Shown: positions 46,806 through 57,014 of the stretch, piece by piece | Layout of the letters: each line of letters opens with the position of its first letter | How positions within the stretch are numbered: the stretch's first letter is position 1 | Assembly: GCF_011927625.1 (NCBI RefSeq) | Contig: NZ_JAATIZ010000001.1 | Span: forward strand, 124,001-188,000 | Reading direction: 5' to 3' | DNA from: Paenalcaligenes hominis | GTDB taxonomy: Bacteria; Pseudomonadota; Gammaproteobacteria; Burkholderiales; Burkholderiaceae_B | DNA length: 64,000 nucleotides | Program-made: the position numbers and the translations under genes | The notes under the pieces: model-generated | Database searches by the model: none | Told to the model about the DNA's origin: nothing | The model's input: the letters and a program-made list of their open reading frames with translations, nothing else

Positions 46806-48158
46806 GTGAAAATGAAGCATACTGTGTTGTTTTTTGGAATGGCCTTAGCATTTGGAAATGCATGGGCTCAGCAGGAGTTCACCGCGACCTTAAAAGGCCA
46901 TGCTGTCCTAAAAGCAGACGCAACCCTAACAGCCCCAAAAGACGCCCCTGTAGACTTACAGACATCAGGTAAATACACCACGGGAAAGAAAATGACTGCA
47001 CTCGGTGCGGTGCCGGGTAAATCAGCAGACAGACTCACCGGACATCATTTACCGATCCAAGGCCAGCCCTTGCAAGGTCATTCTGGTATTCAAGTTATGC
47101 CAGACGGCACCATGTGGATAGTGACAGATAATGGGTTTGGCAGCAAAGCCAACTCATCTGATTCCATGTTGTATGCCAATCGCTATCGTATTGATTGGGA
47201 AAAAGGCGATTACCATCAATTAGAAACGGTGTTTTTAAGCGACCCCCAGCACAAGGTGCCGTTTCGTATAGTGCACGAATTAACACCTGAGCGTTATCTA
47301 ACGGGCTCTGATTTTGACTTAGAAAGCATGCAGGTAATAGGCGACTCCCTGTGGTTTGGTGAGGAGTTTGGTCCGTATTTAATTAAAGCAAATAAAGCGG
47401 GGCAAATTCAGGCTGTGTTTGAAACTGAAGTTGAGCAAGACGTCGTGCGCTCGCCTGATCACTATGCCGTATCGTCGCCAGCTATACCTGACGGCACCTA
47501 TACGAATGTTAACTTGCGACGCTCCAAAGGCATTGAAGGAATGGCAGCTTCCAAAGACGGTGCCTTTTTATACCCCATGCTAGAAGGGCCCTTGTGGGAC
47601 CAAAATACAAGCAGCTGGGAGCAAAAAGATCAGCGCACGGTATTACGTATTTTGGAGTTTGATGTAGCAAAAGAACGTTGGACAGGACGTTACTGGGATT
47701 ATCCGTTAGAGGCTGCGCATCATGCGATTGGCGACTTTAATATGATTGATGAAAATACAGCCTTGGTCATTGAGCGCGACAATGGTGAGGGAACCCCTGA
47801 TAAAGCCTGTCAACCAAATCGAGACACCACCACGTGTTTTTCACAATTACCTGAGTTTAAACGTGTTTACAAAATAGCGTTCACTCCTGACATGGCGGGT
47901 GGGGCAGTACAAAAGATTGGTTATATTGATTTGTTAGCAATCCAAGATCCACAGCAGTTAGCACGTAAACCGCTAACAGATGGCGTACTGCAATTTCCCT
48001 TTTTCACTATTGAGAATGTCGATGTAGTGGATGCAAAGCATATCGTCGTAGGCAACGACAATAATTATCCTTTTTCTTCTAGTCGTGAGCCTAATCAGCA
48101 AGACGATAACGAACTAGTGCTACTCGAAGTCGCTGATTTTTTGAAAGCTAAGCCGTAA
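46806..48158 (+). CDS. Secreted phytase-like esterase family protein
   Basis: The 450-residue protein has a signal peptide (cleavage likely after GNAWA near residue 22). The mature part resembles the phytase-like beta-propeller family: HSGIQVMPDGTMWIVTDNGFGSK, FDLESMQVIGDSLWFGEEFGPYLI, RRSKGIEGMAASKDGAFLYPMLEGPL and the late ENVDVVDAKHIVVGNDNNYPFSSSR. The acidic and Asn residues suggest metal-dependent phosphate ester hydrolysis, but the substrate is unknown. GTG 46806 has AAAGGA 7 bp upstream; ATG 46812 is an alternative. Confidence 0.82.
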   Translation: MKMKHTVLFFGMALAFGNAWAQQEFTATLKGHAVLKADATLTAPKDAPVDLQTSGKYTTGKKMTALGAVPGKSADRLTGHHLPIQGQPLQGHSGIQVMPDGTMWIVTDNGFGSKANSSDSMLYANRYRIDWEKGDYHQLETVFLSDPQHKVPFRIVHELTPERYLTGSDFDLESMQVIGDSLWFGEEFGPYLIKANKAGQIQAVFETEVEQDVVRSPDHYAVSSPAIPDGTYTNVNLRRSKGIEGMAASKDGAFLYPMLEGPLWDQNTSSWEQKDQRTVLRILEFDVAKERWTGRYWDYPLEAAHHAIGDFNMIDENTALVIERDNGEGTPDKACQPNRDTTTCFSQLPEFKRVYKIAFTPDMAGGAVQKIGYIDLLAIQDPQQLARKPLTDGVLQFPFFTIENVDVVDAKHIVVGNDNNYPFSSSREPNQQDDNELVLLEVADFLKAKP

Positions 48159-48216
48159 AGAGAGATAACGTTGGCTAGGTTGCCTGCCATACACACAGGG
48201 CAACCTAGTTATAGGT

Positions 48217-48567
48217 TTAGCTAAATGTATACATAGCTTTGTTATCATTTAACATCAATAAGCCGCGCAACATACGGTATAACAGCCAAATGCTATTAGC
48301 GATTAAAATGAAAAAGCCGACAATAAACCCTATAGACAGAACACCTACTGTGGCCCACAACAGCCCAAACCAGAAAGTACGTATTTGCCAACGGAAATGC
48401 GTCTCTAGATACGTGCCTGCAACCTCATCACGTTTTAAGTAATTAATAATAATAGCAGCAAGCGCTGTAACTCCCACGAAAGCAGAAAGCAAATACAAAA
48501 TGTAGATGATCATGGTTAACTGCTTTAGATTGTTATGAGCGCGACCCGTTTCAACAATAGGGTTCAT
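48217..48567 (-). CDS. Small membrane protein, DUF4870-like
   Basis: The 116-residue protein has three predicted membrane segments (near residues 20-42, 68-90 and 90-100) and the pattern HFRWQIRTFWFGLLW followed by IANSIWLLYRMLRGL. This resembles small DUF4870-type inner-membrane proteins of unknown function. GGAAAA precedes the ATG. It stands alone between the phytase-like gene and ssrA. Confidence 0.72.
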   Translation of the reverse strand: MNPIVETGRAHNNLKQLTMIIYILYLLSAFVGVTALAAIIINYLKRDEVAGTYLETHFRWQIRTFWFGLLWATVGVLSIGFIVGFFILIANSIWLLYRMLRGLLMLNDNKAMYTFS

Positions 48568-48748
48568 TGGTATTTTTCCATACGGTAAATAAAGAGGGAA
48601 TGCCTCTATAATACCTTTAAGCGCGGGCTGCTACCTAGGCGAGGTAGAAAAGCTGACCAAAATGCTGACTAAACCACCTCAAAAAGTCCAAAAAAAAGCC
48701 AACTTTTAGAGTTGGCGATTTTTTCAGAGTTTGGAGTGTTAGAAGTCT

Positions 48749-49118
48749 TGGTGGAGCCGGGGGGAATTGAACCCCCGTCCGCAAGCCGTCCACAGGCAGT
48801 TCTACATGTTTAGTCGAATAACTTTATTTTTTAGCCTTGAGCCATGCCATTCGACAGGCCATCTCTTAGCGATCCACGTAGTTTTAGGTCTGATTCGTGT
48901 GGCCCGAACCCGACCGATTCTTTGTAAATGACGTTGCTGCTAGGAACCTAGCCTGGCCCAAAGACAAACCAGTGCAACGACTCTAAGACCGTTTTTTAGG
49001 CGGCTAGAGCGAAACGCTCATCGTTGGCGTTTATAGTTTTCCAGTGGATTTACGAGCTGACTGGTGCTCGACATGCCCTACTCTGTTTCTTGACCCACGT
49101 CGAAGCCAGATCGGCCCC
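48749..49118 (-). ncRNA. ssrA: Transfer-messenger RNA
   Basis: The RNA frees stalled ribosomes and tags nascent proteins for proteolysis. The 5' end GGGGCCG pairs over 7 bp with CGGCTCC at the 3' end, which is followed by A and an encoded CCA. The T-arm GGGGGTTCAATTCCCCC and the 5' GATCTGGCTTCGACG block are diagnostic. The tag frame at 49028-48996 encodes ANDERFALAA and a stop, the tag of Bordetella-type betaproteobacteria. The gene is one-piece, about 370 nt. Confidence 0.96.
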
Positions 49119-49148
49119 AAGTGTTCAATTAACTTTAACAGTGATTTC

Positions 49149-49177
49149 ATTATACGGCATATGAGATGATTTGTCGA
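49149..49177 (-). promoter_or_regulatory. Sigma-70 promoter of ssrA
   Basis: On the minus strand TCGACA (49177-49172), a 17-bp spacer and a perfect TATAAT (49154-49149) predict a start about 24 nt before the mature tmRNA end, leaving a leader for RNase P to remove. Confidence 0.75.
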
Positions 49178-49266
49178 AGTGAATAGAGTACTATGCGGTG
49201 CATTAGGCGGTTTTTAGTGAGTAAAATTAGCCATAGGCAACATTTTTTAAATAAAGGATCTGAACG

Positions 49267-50493
49267 ATGAGTAGTTCTGCTCAATCAGGAGGGCTAATGC
49301 GGTGGATCATGTCTACCAGTTTAGTGGGTCAAATTATTGTGGGCTTATTGGCAGGGGCGGTGATAGCAGCCGTTGCGCCTGAGTTTGCTCGCTCCTTGGC
49401 CTTGTTGGGCGATATTTTCGTCAATGCATTAAAAGCCGTCGCACCGGTGTTGGTATTTATTTTGGTGATGGCCTCTATTGCTAACCATCGTCATGGTACT
49501 CAAAGCAAAATGGGGCGTGTTATTGCTTTATATTTAGTCGGTACGTTTTTAGCTGCTGTACTGGCTGTGCTAGCGAGCTTTCTTTTTCCTGTGACCATTC
49601 AGTTGCAGCCGTCTGTAGAAGCCATGAATCCGCCAGATAACGTTATCGAAGTCCTATTTACTCTAGTGCTTAATATTGTCGATAACCCCGTTAACGCGTT
49701 GTTAAAGGCAAATTATATGGGGGTTCTAGCGTGGGGCATTGGTTTGGGGGTAGCGTTGCGTCATGCCAATGACAGCACAAAAAAAGTCTTAGCTGACTTT
49801 AGTCACGCCGTATCTGCATTAGTGCGTATTGTCATCCGTTTTGCGCCGTTGGGTATTATGGGTATTGTGGCGGGCACCATTGCTACGACGGGTTTTGGCG
49901 TGTTGGCAGATTATGCGCGCTTACTTGGTTTGCTTGTTGGTTGTATGGCGATAGTGGCATTAGTTATTAACCCACTCATTGTATGGACGCAAATCCGTCA
50001 AAATCCTTATCCATTGGTCTTCGCTTGTCTACGTGAAAGTGGGGTGACAGCGTTCTTTACTCGAAGCTCGGCAGCAAATATCCCCGTTAATATGGCGCTA
50101 GCGAAAAAAATCAATGTGAACGAGGATATTTACTCAGTCTCTATTCCATTAGGGGCTACTATTAATATGGGCGGCGCTGCGATTACTATTACAGTGCTCA
50201 CACTTGCGGCTGTGCATACCCTAGGGATCAGTGTAGATTTCGGTAGTGCGCTTTTATTAAGTGTTGTAGCTGCTGTAGCTGCATGCGGTGCCTCGGGCGT
50301 AGCAGGCGGTTCACTATTACTTATTCCATTAGCTGCTAGCCTATTTGGTATGCCTAATGATGTCGCTATGCAAATTGTAGGGGTGGGTTTTGTTATTGGT
50401 GTGGTGCAAGACTCAGCGGAAACCGCATTGAACTCGTCCACTGACGTGTTGTTTACCGCGGCAGCATCGATCCACCACGATCATCACTCTTAA
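49267..50493 (+). CDS. sstT: Serine/threonine:sodium symporter
   Basis: The 408-residue membrane protein belongs to the dicarboxylate/amino acid:cation symporter family and imports serine and threonine with sodium. Close matches to E. coli SstT include [63 protein letters not shown] and [26 protein letters not shown] precedes the ATG. Confidence 0.95.
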   Translation: MSSSAQSGGLMRWIMSTSLVGQIIVGLLAGAVIAAVAPEFARSLALLGDIFVNALKAVAPVLVFILVMASIANHRHGTQSKMGRVIALYLVGTFLAAVLAVLASFLFPVTIQLQPSVEAMNPPDNVIEVLFTLVLNIVDNPVNALLKANYMGVLAWGIGLGVALRHANDSTKKVLADFSHAVSALVRIVIRFAPLGIMGIVAGTIATTGFGVLADYARLLGLLVGCMAIVALVINPLIVWTQIRQNPYPLVFACLRESGVTAFFTRSSAANIPVNMALAKKINVNEDIYSVSIPLGATINMGGAAITITVLTLAAVHTLGISVDFGSALLLSVVAAVAACGASGVAGGSLLLIPLAASLFGMPNDVAMQIVGVGFVIGVVQDSAETALNSSTDVLFTAAASIHHDHHS

Positions 50494-50584
50494 CGCCCTC
50501 ACGGGCCTAAAGGACGCCCTAGGCGTCCGCGCTATTCCTCCTTGCCCTAAACGACGAAGTCTTATGCGCATTTTGGTAAACCGT

Positions 50585-50616
50585 AAAAAAGCTAAGTGTG
50601 TACTTAGCTTTTTTTA
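50585..50616. terminator. Bidirectional terminator after sstT
   Basis: AAAAAGCTAAGT and ACTTAGCTTTTT form a stem with a short loop and T runs both ways. Confidence 0.85.
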
Positions 50617-50632
50617 TTCTTTTTGCACGAAA

Positions 50633-50704
50633 AAACGCCACCGCTCAGGACGGGGGTGAGTCGTGTAAATGACGTGGCCGTCCTGGCATTGGGGAGCGCC
50701 GTTT
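50633..50704 (-). terminator. Structured region with T run after gph
   Basis: Read leftward from the gph stop, AGGACGG and CCGTCCT pair around a GC-rich insert. Outer arms CGCTC and GAGCG can extend the helix, and GGCGTTTTTTCG follows. It is longer than a normal terminator and may be a branched one. Confidence 0.45.
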
Positions 50705-51371
50705 ATTTTTGCGTCCAGTCCAATATCGACGGCAGGATTTCACTGGCGTGCTGGCTGACGTAGTCAGCTTCCCAAGAGGCGATGGCGGGGTCAAAATCAC
50801 AATACCCATAAGCCGCCACAAGGGTAGCCATACCGGCGGCTTTACCTGCTACGATATCGCGCTCGTCGTCGCCAACATAAATGCAGTTTTCTGGAGCAAT
50901 ACCGGTTAATTCACAGGCTAAAAACAGTGGAGCGGGGTGGGGCTTAATATAAGGGGTTGAGTCGCCGCCCACTAAGACTTTACTGCTTTGGCTAAAACCA
51001 AAATGATCCATAATAGGCTGAGTCAGATGCACGACCTTATTTGTTACCACCCCCCAAGGCAAGCCCAAGTCATTGAGTTGCTCGATAAGGGTTTCAATCC
51101 CATCAAAAGGCTGACTCAATACCGTAGAGTTTGCGGCATAGTGCGTCAGAAAAAGGTCTTTCTGTATTTCGTAATCAGGGTGGTCGGTCTCAAGCTGTAA
51201 AGACGCCTGCAGCAAACCACGCGCCCCTTTAGACGCATAAGGCCGTAAATAAGACAGGGGCAGCGGATCTAACCCTTGAAGAGTACGTAAATAATTAGCA
51301 CTGGTTGCTAAGTCAGGCGCGGAGTCTACTAGCGTGCCATCAAAATCAAACAAAACCAGTTTGTTAAGCAT
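50703..51371 (-). CDS. gph: Phosphoglycolate phosphatase
   Basis: This HAD-superfamily enzyme removes phosphate from 2-phosphoglycolate, made during DNA repair. Motif I is LFDFDGTLVDSAPDL at the N-terminus, motif II GVVTNKVVHL, and motif III KPHPAPLF with CIYVGDDERDIVAGKAAGM. The 222 residues fit the family. It abuts ubiG directly, the common ubiG-gph order in Proteobacteria. Confidence 0.94.
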   Translation of the reverse strand: MLNKLVLFDFDGTLVDSAPDLATSANYLRTLQGLDPLPLSYLRPYASKGARGLLQASLQLETDHPDYEIQKDLFLTHYAANSTVLSQPFDGIETLIEQLNDLGLPWGVVTNKVVHLTQPIMDHFGFSQSSKVLVGGDSTPYIKPHPAPLFLACELTGIAPENCIYVGDDERDIVAGKAAGMATLVAAYGYCDFDPAIASWEADYVSQHASEILPSILDWTQK

Positions 51372-52085
51372 TTAGGCGTCCTTTTTTGTTGCGATTAAAT
51401 AATTAACAGAGCTGTCATTGCTGAGAGTGTAATGCTTAGTGATGGGGTTGTACTCAAGCCCATTGATTTGAACTGGGTTTAATTGCGCTTGGCGTGCACT
51501 ACGAATTAACTCGCTAGGCTTGATAAAGCTCTCGTAGCGATGTGTGCCTTTAGGCACCAGATTAAGTGTATATTCCGCTCCAATAATCGCAAATAAAAAT
51601 GATTTGGGATTGCGGTTTAACGTAGAAAAAAAGACCCATCCACCGGGCTTAACTAATTTAGCGCACGCATGAATAATGGAAGCGGGATCAGGCACATGTT
51701 CTAGCATTTCCATGCAGGTCACCACATCAAAGGAGGCGGGCTGATCATGAGCAAGCGTTTCTGCGCTAATATGCTGGTAATCCACAGCAATGCCCGTTTC
51801 TAAACTATGCAGTCGCGCAATTTTTAGTGAGCGTTGGGCAAGATCAATACCGGTGACGTGGGCACCCTGAGCCGCCATGGCTTCGGCCAAAATACCACCG
51901 CCGCAACCCACATCAAGCACTTTCTTGTTTTGTAAGCTGCCTACATGATTTTGAATCCATCCCAAACGTAACGGGTTGATTTCATGTAAGGGTTTGAACT
52001 CGCTAGTGGGGTCCCACCATTTAGAAGCGAGCGCACTAAATTTTTCAATTTCGGCAGGATCAACGTTTACGGTAGACATATGCAT
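51372..52085 (-). CDS. ubiG: Ubiquinone biosynthesis O-methyltransferase
   Basis: UbiG carries out both O-methylations in ubiquinone synthesis. The N-terminal [33 protein letters not shown] and the SAM site [20 protein letters not shown] near residue 58 are diagnostic; [13 protein letters not shown] and [12 protein letters not shown] follow. ATG 52085 and 52079 are both possible starts. It leads the ubiG-gph pair. Confidence 0.95.
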   Translation of the reverse strand: MHMSTVNVDPAEIEKFSALASKWWDPTSEFKPLHEINPLRLGWIQNHVGSLQNKKVLDVGCGGGILAEAMAAQGAHVTGIDLAQRSLKIARLHSLETGIAVDYQHISAETLAHDQPASFDVVTCMEMLEHVPDPASIIHACAKLVKPGGWVFFSTLNRNPKSFLFAIIGAEYTLNLVPKGTHRYESFIKPSELIRSARQAQLNPVQINGLEYNPITKHYTLSNDSSVNYLIATKKDA

Positions 52086-52099
52086 TAGACCTAAAAAAA

Positions 52100-52129
52100 A
52101 TAAAGGCTCCTGTAACAGGAGCCTTTATT
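52100..52129 (-). terminator. Intrinsic terminator of ompA
   Basis: AAAGGCTCCTG and CAGGAGCCTTT pair perfectly; read leftward, ATTTTTTTT follows. Confidence 0.88.
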
Positions 52130-52174
52130 GTATCGCTTTACGCTGAATCAGTAAGCTTTGAATAAATCAAAGGA

Positions 52175-52774
52175 TTACTGTTTGCGTGAACCCACGATTT
52201 CGATTTCTACGCGACGGTTTTGTGCGCGACCTTCACGGGTTGCGTTAGTAGCGATAGGATCTAACTCACCTTTACCTTCGGTGTAGATGCGGTCGGCAGC
52301 AATACCTTTAGACACGAGGTATTCTTTAACAGAGTTTGCACGACGCTCAGATAGCTTCTGGTTGTAAGCTTCTGGACCGGTGGAGTCGGTGTGACCCACA
52401 GCAATGAGTGTTTCTAGTTCTAGATTGGAAGCTTGGTCAGCAACCTGATCCAAAACTTGACGGCCTTCAGGCTTCAGTGTGGCTTTATCGAAGTCAAAGA
52501 AGGTGTCAGCGTTTAGAACAACTTTAGTGCTAGTAGGTGCAACTACAGGAGCTTCTGGAGCTTGAGCTACAGGAACGCCATCACAACCAGCGATGCCTGT
52601 GGCAGGTGTCCAGAAGTTATTACGCCAGCACAATTCGTTTGTGCCGTTTTTCCATACTTCGCCAAAGTTACTTTGCCAGTTGTTTACTTCGCCGCTAGTT
52701 TGAGCTGACACAGCACCAGTGGCTGTGGCTGCCGCAAAGGCGAGTGCAAGTGCGATTTTGGAGGGTTTATTCAT
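52175..52774 (-). CDS. ompA: OmpA family peptidoglycan-binding protein
   Basis: The 199-residue protein has a signal peptide (cleavage after GAVSA near residue 24). A short region with ELCWRNNFWTPATGIAGCDG, whose two Cys may pair, and a Pro/Ala/Val linker follow. The C-terminal OmpA domain has FFDFDKATLKPEGRQVL, AVGHTDSTGPEAYNQKLSERRANSV and GREAQNRRVEI-like EGRAQNRRVEIEI, which bind peptidoglycan. It lacks an eight-strand barrel, as do its Bordetella counterparts. GAGGAG precedes the ATG. Confidence 0.92.
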   Translation of the reverse strand: MNKPSKIALALAFAAATATGAVSAQTSGEVNNWQSNFGEVWKNGTNELCWRNNFWTPATGIAGCDGVPVAQAPEAPVVAPTSTKVVLNADTFFDFDKATLKPEGRQVLDQVADQASNLELETLIAVGHTDSTGPEAYNQKLSERRANSVKEYLVSKGIAADRIYTEGKGELDPIATNATREGRAQNRRVEIEIVGSRKQ

Positions 52775-52837
52775 GTTTCTCCTCGTTTGAGCTGATGCTG
52801 TTAAGTGACCGCAGCGAACCCCTGCCGCTTAACTAAG

Positions 52838-52866
52838 ATTATCGTTGATCAGAGCCTAGTCGGCAA
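52838..52866 (-). promoter_or_regulatory. Sigma-70 promoter of ompA
   Basis: On the minus strand TTGCCG (52866-52861), a 17-bp spacer and GATAAT (52843-52838) lie about 65 bp before the ompA start. The rest of the 433-bp gap to gyrA (52775-53207) must hold the gyrA promoter; TACAAT near 53117 and TAGAAT near 53142 are candidate -10 boxes without clear partners. Confidence 0.6.
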
Positions 52867-53207
52867 CGCTTAGATTTTCATCAAAACGCGACGCTGGGTT
52901 TCTGTGCGTGTTAGCCAGAATGTTAAGACATTTCTGTCCAATGCGCTAAGAGCAAGGGCGATTTATCGTGCAGATCGACCGAATAGAGGTCGATAAATGG
53001 CATTATTGTTGGTTTTAGGCAACAAGGCAAGCAATGCTTCTCATCCGAGCGCTTATTCATTTTTTTTGGTGTTTTTTGCCTACACCAATCCATTTTTAAT
53101 GCAAAGGCTGGGCGTAGTACAATGATCTCTTAGGGTGATGGTAGAATTTCCTATTCGCCCTTCTACGGTTTGCATCTTGCTTAACTCATCTAAAAAGACA
53201 ATTTAAT

Positions 53208-55880
53208 ATGGATTCCTTTGCTAAGGAGACCCTTCCAATTTCCCTGGAAGAGGAAATGCGTCGCAGTTATTTAGATTACGCCATGAGTGTAATCGTGGGG
53301 CGTGCCTTACCCGATGTGCGTGATGGCTTAAAGCCCGTACATCGTCGCGTTTTATTCGCAATGCACGAGCTCAATAATGACTGGAATCGCGCCTACAAGA
53401 AATCTGCGCGTATTGTTGGTGACGTCATTGGTAAATACCACCCACACGGTGATTCTGCGGTGTATGACACAATTGTGCGGTTGGCCCAAGACTTCTCTAT
53501 GCGGTATATGTTAGTCGACGGTCAAGGTAACTTTGGCTCCATTGATGGCGACAGTGCTGCAGCCATGCGATATACCGAAGTGCGCTTGGCAAAAATATCC
53601 CACGAAATGTTGGCAGACATCGATCAGGAAACGGTCGACTTCGTGCCTAACTATGATGGTAGCGAGCTAGAGCCTGCTATCTTGCCTTCTCGCTTGCCTA
53701 ATCTGCTGGTTAACGGCAGCTCAGGTATTGCTGTAGGGATGGCAACCAATATTCCCCCACACAACCTCTCCGAGGTGGTGGACGGCTGTTTATACTGCTT
53801 ACGCAATCCCGACTGTACGGTCGATGATTTGTTCGAGTTTATTCCAGCTCCTGACTTTCCTACAGGCGGCATTATTTATGGCATGTCTGGGGTGCGCGAA
53901 GGCTACCGCACCGGTCGTGGTCGTGTCATTATGCGCGCTAAAGCTCACTTCGAAGACATGGAGCGTGGCTCTCGCCAAGCCATTGTGATTGATGCCTTAC
54001 CCTATCAGGTCAATAAAAAATCCCTCCAAGAACGCATTGCCGATTTGGTTAATGAAAAGAAAATCGAGGGTATTTCTGATATTCGTGACGAGTCAGATAA
54101 AGACGGGATGCGTTTGGTCATCGAGCTGAAGCGGGGCGAAGTGCCCGAAGTCGTGTTAAACAATCTCTATAAGAACACTCAGCTTCAAGAAACGTTTGGC
54201 ATGAATATCGTGGCGCTGGTTGATGGTCAGCCGCGTTTGCTTAATTTAAAACAATTGGTGGAGTATTTCTTATTCCATCGTCGCGAGGTTGTAACACGAC
54301 GCACTGTATTCCAGTTGCGTAAAGCACGCGAGCGCGGCCACGTGCTCGAGGGCTTGGCAGTCGCATTAGCCAATATTGATGAATTCATTCGTATCATCCG
54401 TGCTGCCCCCACGCCCCCTGATGCTCGTCGTGAACTTTTAGCGCGTAGTTGGGATGCCCAAATTGTGCGCGATATGTTGGCTCGTGCCGACGAGAGCGCT
54501 ATTCCTGGGGGGCGTCTCGCCTATCGTCCTGATCATCTCGAGGCAGAGTTCGGACTGCAAGCAGACGGTATGTATCGTCTCAGTGAAACTCAGGCCCAAG
54601 AAATCCTTAATATGCGCTTACAGCGCTTAACTGGCCTCGAGCAAGACAAAATTGTCGGCGAATACAAAGACGTCATGGAGCGCATTGCCGATCTTCTAGA
54701 CATTTTGGCGCGTCCAGAGCGTGTGACGCAGATTATTTCGGATGAACTCATTGCCCTGAAAGAGGAGTTCTCTTCAGAAAAAGACGTACGTCGTTCTGAG
54801 ATCGAATTTAACGCCACCGAATTAGATACCGAGGACTTAATCACCCCCATGGATATGGTGGTGACTTTGTCGCACGAGGGCTACATTAAAAGCCAGCCTT
54901 TGTCAGAATACCGTGCGCAACGCCGTGGTGGTCGAGGCAAACAAGCCACCACCATGAAAGAGGACGATTGGATCGATAACCTCTTTATTGCTAATACCCA
55001 CGATTATCTTCTGTGTTTCTCCGATCGGGGACGAGTGTACTGGCTCAAGGTCTGGGAAGTCCCCCAAGGTTCTCGTAACTCTCGCGGCCGTCCTATTGTG
55101 AATATGTTCCCCCTAGAGCAAGGCGAAAAGATCACTGTCGTATTGACCGTAAAGGAATTCAGCGATGATCAGTTTGTATTTATGGCGACTTCCCAAGGCA
55201 CGGTTAAAAAAACCCAGTTGTCACATTTTGCTAACCCACGTAAAGCCGGCATTATTGCCGTAGGCTTAGATGAAGACGACTACTTAATTGGTGCTCAGAT
55301 CACAGCAGGTGATCACGATGTCATGCTGTTCTCTGATGCAGGTAAAGCCGTACGCTTCTGCGAGACTGACGTGCGCCCGATGGGTCGTACTGCGCGTGGT
55401 GTGCGCGGCATGAACTTAGACGAAGGCCAAAGCGTCATTTCCTTATTGGTTGCCGAAGACGAGTCTCAGTCGGTGCTTACCGCAACAGAAAATGGCTTTG
55501 GTAAGCGTACTTCTATCTCTGAATACACCCGTCATGGGCGCGGCACAAAGGGCATGATTGCGATTCAAACTTCAGATCGAAATGGTTGCCTAGTGGGCGC
55601 TGTGCTTGTACGCGAAAGCGATGAAATCATGCTCATTACCAATGCTGGGGTGTTGGTGCGTACTCGCGTGGACGAGATCCGCGAAATGGGTCGTGCTACT
55701 CAAGGCGTAACCCTTATTAATGTAGACGAAAGCAGCAAGCTATCCGGTGTTTACCGTGTGGTAGAAAGCGATGTGGATGTCGATATTGATATTGATGTGG
55801 ACGAAGAGGCCCTAGATAACGAGGACGCCGAAGACACCGCCATGGATCCAGAGGCTCATGGTCCTCAAACAGACGAGTAA
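53208..55880 (+). CDS. gyrA: DNA gyrase subunit A
   Basis: GyrA cuts and rejoins DNA during negative supercoiling. The N-terminal [28 protein letters not shown], the quinolone-resistance region [11 protein letters not shown] (Ser83 and Asp87 in E. coli numbering, both wild type), the catalytic Tyr in [11 protein letters not shown] and the GyrA box QRRGGRG are present. Length is 890 residues. The acidic C-terminal tail is unusual in being built of alternating Asp and Val/Ile ([16 protein letters not shown]). serC follows after 24 bp. Confidence 0.97.
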   Translation: MDSFAKETLPISLEEEMRRSYLDYAMSVIVGRALPDVRDGLKPVHRRVLFAMHELNNDWNRAYKKSARIVGDVIGKYHPHGDSAVYDTIVRLAQDFSMRYMLVDGQGNFGSIDGDSAAAMRYTEVRLAKISHEMLADIDQETVDFVPNYDGSELEPAILPSRLPNLLVNGSSGIAVGMATNIPPHNLSEVVDGCLYCLRNPDCTVDDLFEFIPAPDFPTGGIIYGMSGVREGYRTGRGRVIMRAKAHFEDMERGSRQAIVIDALPYQVNKKSLQERIADLVNEKKIEGISDIRDESDKDGMRLVIELKRGEVPEVVLNNLYKNTQLQETFGMNIVALVDGQPRLLNLKQLVEYFLFHRREVVTRRTVFQLRKARERGHVLEGLAVALANIDEFIRIIRAAPTPPDARRELLARSWDAQIVRDMLARADESAIPGGRLAYRPDHLEAEFGLQADGMYRLSETQAQEILNMRLQRLTGLEQDKIVGEYKDVMERIADLLDILARPERVTQIISDELIALKEEFSSEKDVRRSEIEFNATELDTEDLITPMDMVVTLSHEGYIKSQPLSEYRAQRRGGRGKQATTMKEDDWIDNLFIANTHDYLLCFSDRGRVYWLKVWEVPQGSRNSRGRPIVNMFPLEQGEKITVVLTVKEFSDDQFVFMATSQGTVKKTQLSHFANPRKAGIIAVGLDEDDYLIGAQITAGDHDVMLFSDAGKAVRFCETDVRPMGRTARGVRGMNLDEGQSVISLLVAEDESQSVLTATENGFGKRTSISEYTRHGRGTKGMIAIQTSDRNGCLVGAVLVRESDEIMLITNAGVLVRTRVDEIREMGRATQGVTLINVDESSKLSGVYRVVESDVDVDIDIDVDEEALDNEDAEDTAMDPEAHGPQTDE

Positions 55881-55904
55881 TTATTGGAATTAGGAAATAC
55901 AACT

Positions 55905-57014
55905 ATGCGTCCTTGGAATTTTTCTGCTGGTCCCTCCAAGTTTCCAGAGGCGGTACTGCACAAAGCCGCCACAGAAATGTTGGACTGGCATGGCTCGGGC
56001 ATGTCCGTGATGGAAATGAGCCATCGTGGTAAAGAGTTCATGCAAATACGCGACGAGGCAGAGCAAGATTTGCGCGATCTACTGCAGGTGCCTGATAATT
56101 TTGCTGTGCTCTTTATGCAGGGCGGCGCACAAGCACAAAACGCGTTGGTGCCATTGAACTTGCTTGGTCTAAAACCCGCTGCCAAGGCGGACTACGTCGT
56201 TTCAGGTAGTTGGTCAAAGAAATCATTCCAAGAGGCGCAGCATTTCGGTGATATCCAACTTGCTGCTACATCAGACGCTATCACCCAAATCCATGGTACA
56301 GAACAGGGGGCACTAACCTGGTTCCCCGAGCCCAGTACATGGCAGGTGCGTCCTGACAGCTCCTATGTGCATGTCTGCTCGAATGAAACCATAGGTGGTG
56401 TAGAGTTTAATGATTGGCCCCGTTTGGATGTACCCCTGGTGGTCGATGTCTCATCCAATATTCTTTCGCGTCCTATTGATTTCACTAAAGTAGATGTGGC
56501 ATATGCGGGTGCACAAAAAAACGCAGGTCCAGCCGGGCTGACTGTAGTCATTGTGCGTAAAGATCTTTTGGGCTTCAGTAACCCTCACTGTCCTAATGCA
56601 TTCAACTACGAGCTCGTAGCAAAAAATAACTCCATGCTCAACACGCCACCTACGTATTCTATTTACTTAGCAGGCTTGGTTTTTAAGTGGTTGAAAGAGC
56701 AAGGGGGCGTGGTAGCTATTGAAAAAGCCAATCAGGCTAAGGCAGATCTGTTATATAGCTATTTAGATCAATCTGATTTTTACAGAAATACAGTAGCTAA
56801 GGCAGTGCGTTCGCGTATGAACATTCCTTTCTTGCTGAATCAGCCTCAGCTAGATGAATTATTTTTAACCGAGGCCGCCGCAGCGGGTTTATTGCAATTA
56901 CGCGGACACAAAAGTGTAGGTGGCATGCGTGCTTCGATTTATAATGCCATGCCTCTCGAAGGCGTGCAGGCGCTGGTTGATTTCATGAAGGGGTTTGAAG
57001 CACGCCATGGCTAA
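55905..57014 (+). CDS. serC: Phosphoserine aminotransferase
   Basis: SerC transaminates 3-phosphohydroxypyruvate to phosphoserine and also acts in pyridoxal phosphate synthesis. [15 protein letters not shown] at the start, [17 protein letters not shown], and the PLP Lys in [20 protein letters not shown] near residue 205 are typical; [16 protein letters not shown] ends the protein. ATG 55905 has an AGGA site; the extension to 55884 (TTG) is rejected. It overlaps pheA by 8 bp. Confidence 0.96.
   Translation: MRPWNFSAGPSKFPEAVLHKAATEMLDWHGSGMSVMEMSHRGKEFMQIRDEAEQDLRDLLQVPDNFAVLFMQGGAQAQNALVPLNLLGLKPAAKADYVVSGSWSKKSFQEAQHFGDIQLAATSDAITQIHGTEQGALTWFPEPSTWQVRPDSSYVHVCSNETIGGVEFNDWPRLDVPLVVDVSSNILSRPIDFTKVDVAYAGAQKNAGPAGLTVVIVRKDLLGFSNPHCPNAFNYELVAKNNSMLNTPPTYSIYLAGLVFKWLKEQGGVVAIEKANQAKADLLYSYLDQSDFYRNTVAKAVRSRMNIPFLLNQPQLDELFLTEAAAAGLLQLRGHKSVGGMRASIYNAMPLEGVQALVDFMKGFEARHG

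Noticed and set aside
48749-49118. Possible ordinary tRNA gene at the CCA-ending T-arm near 48749-48790
   Set aside because: The full acceptor stem, tag frame and length show it is the 3' end of tmRNA.
53651-53872. Antisense open frames inside gyrA, rpsA, ttrA and pepN
   Set aside because: They are shadows of strongly coding genes in other frames and have no ribosome sites or family features.
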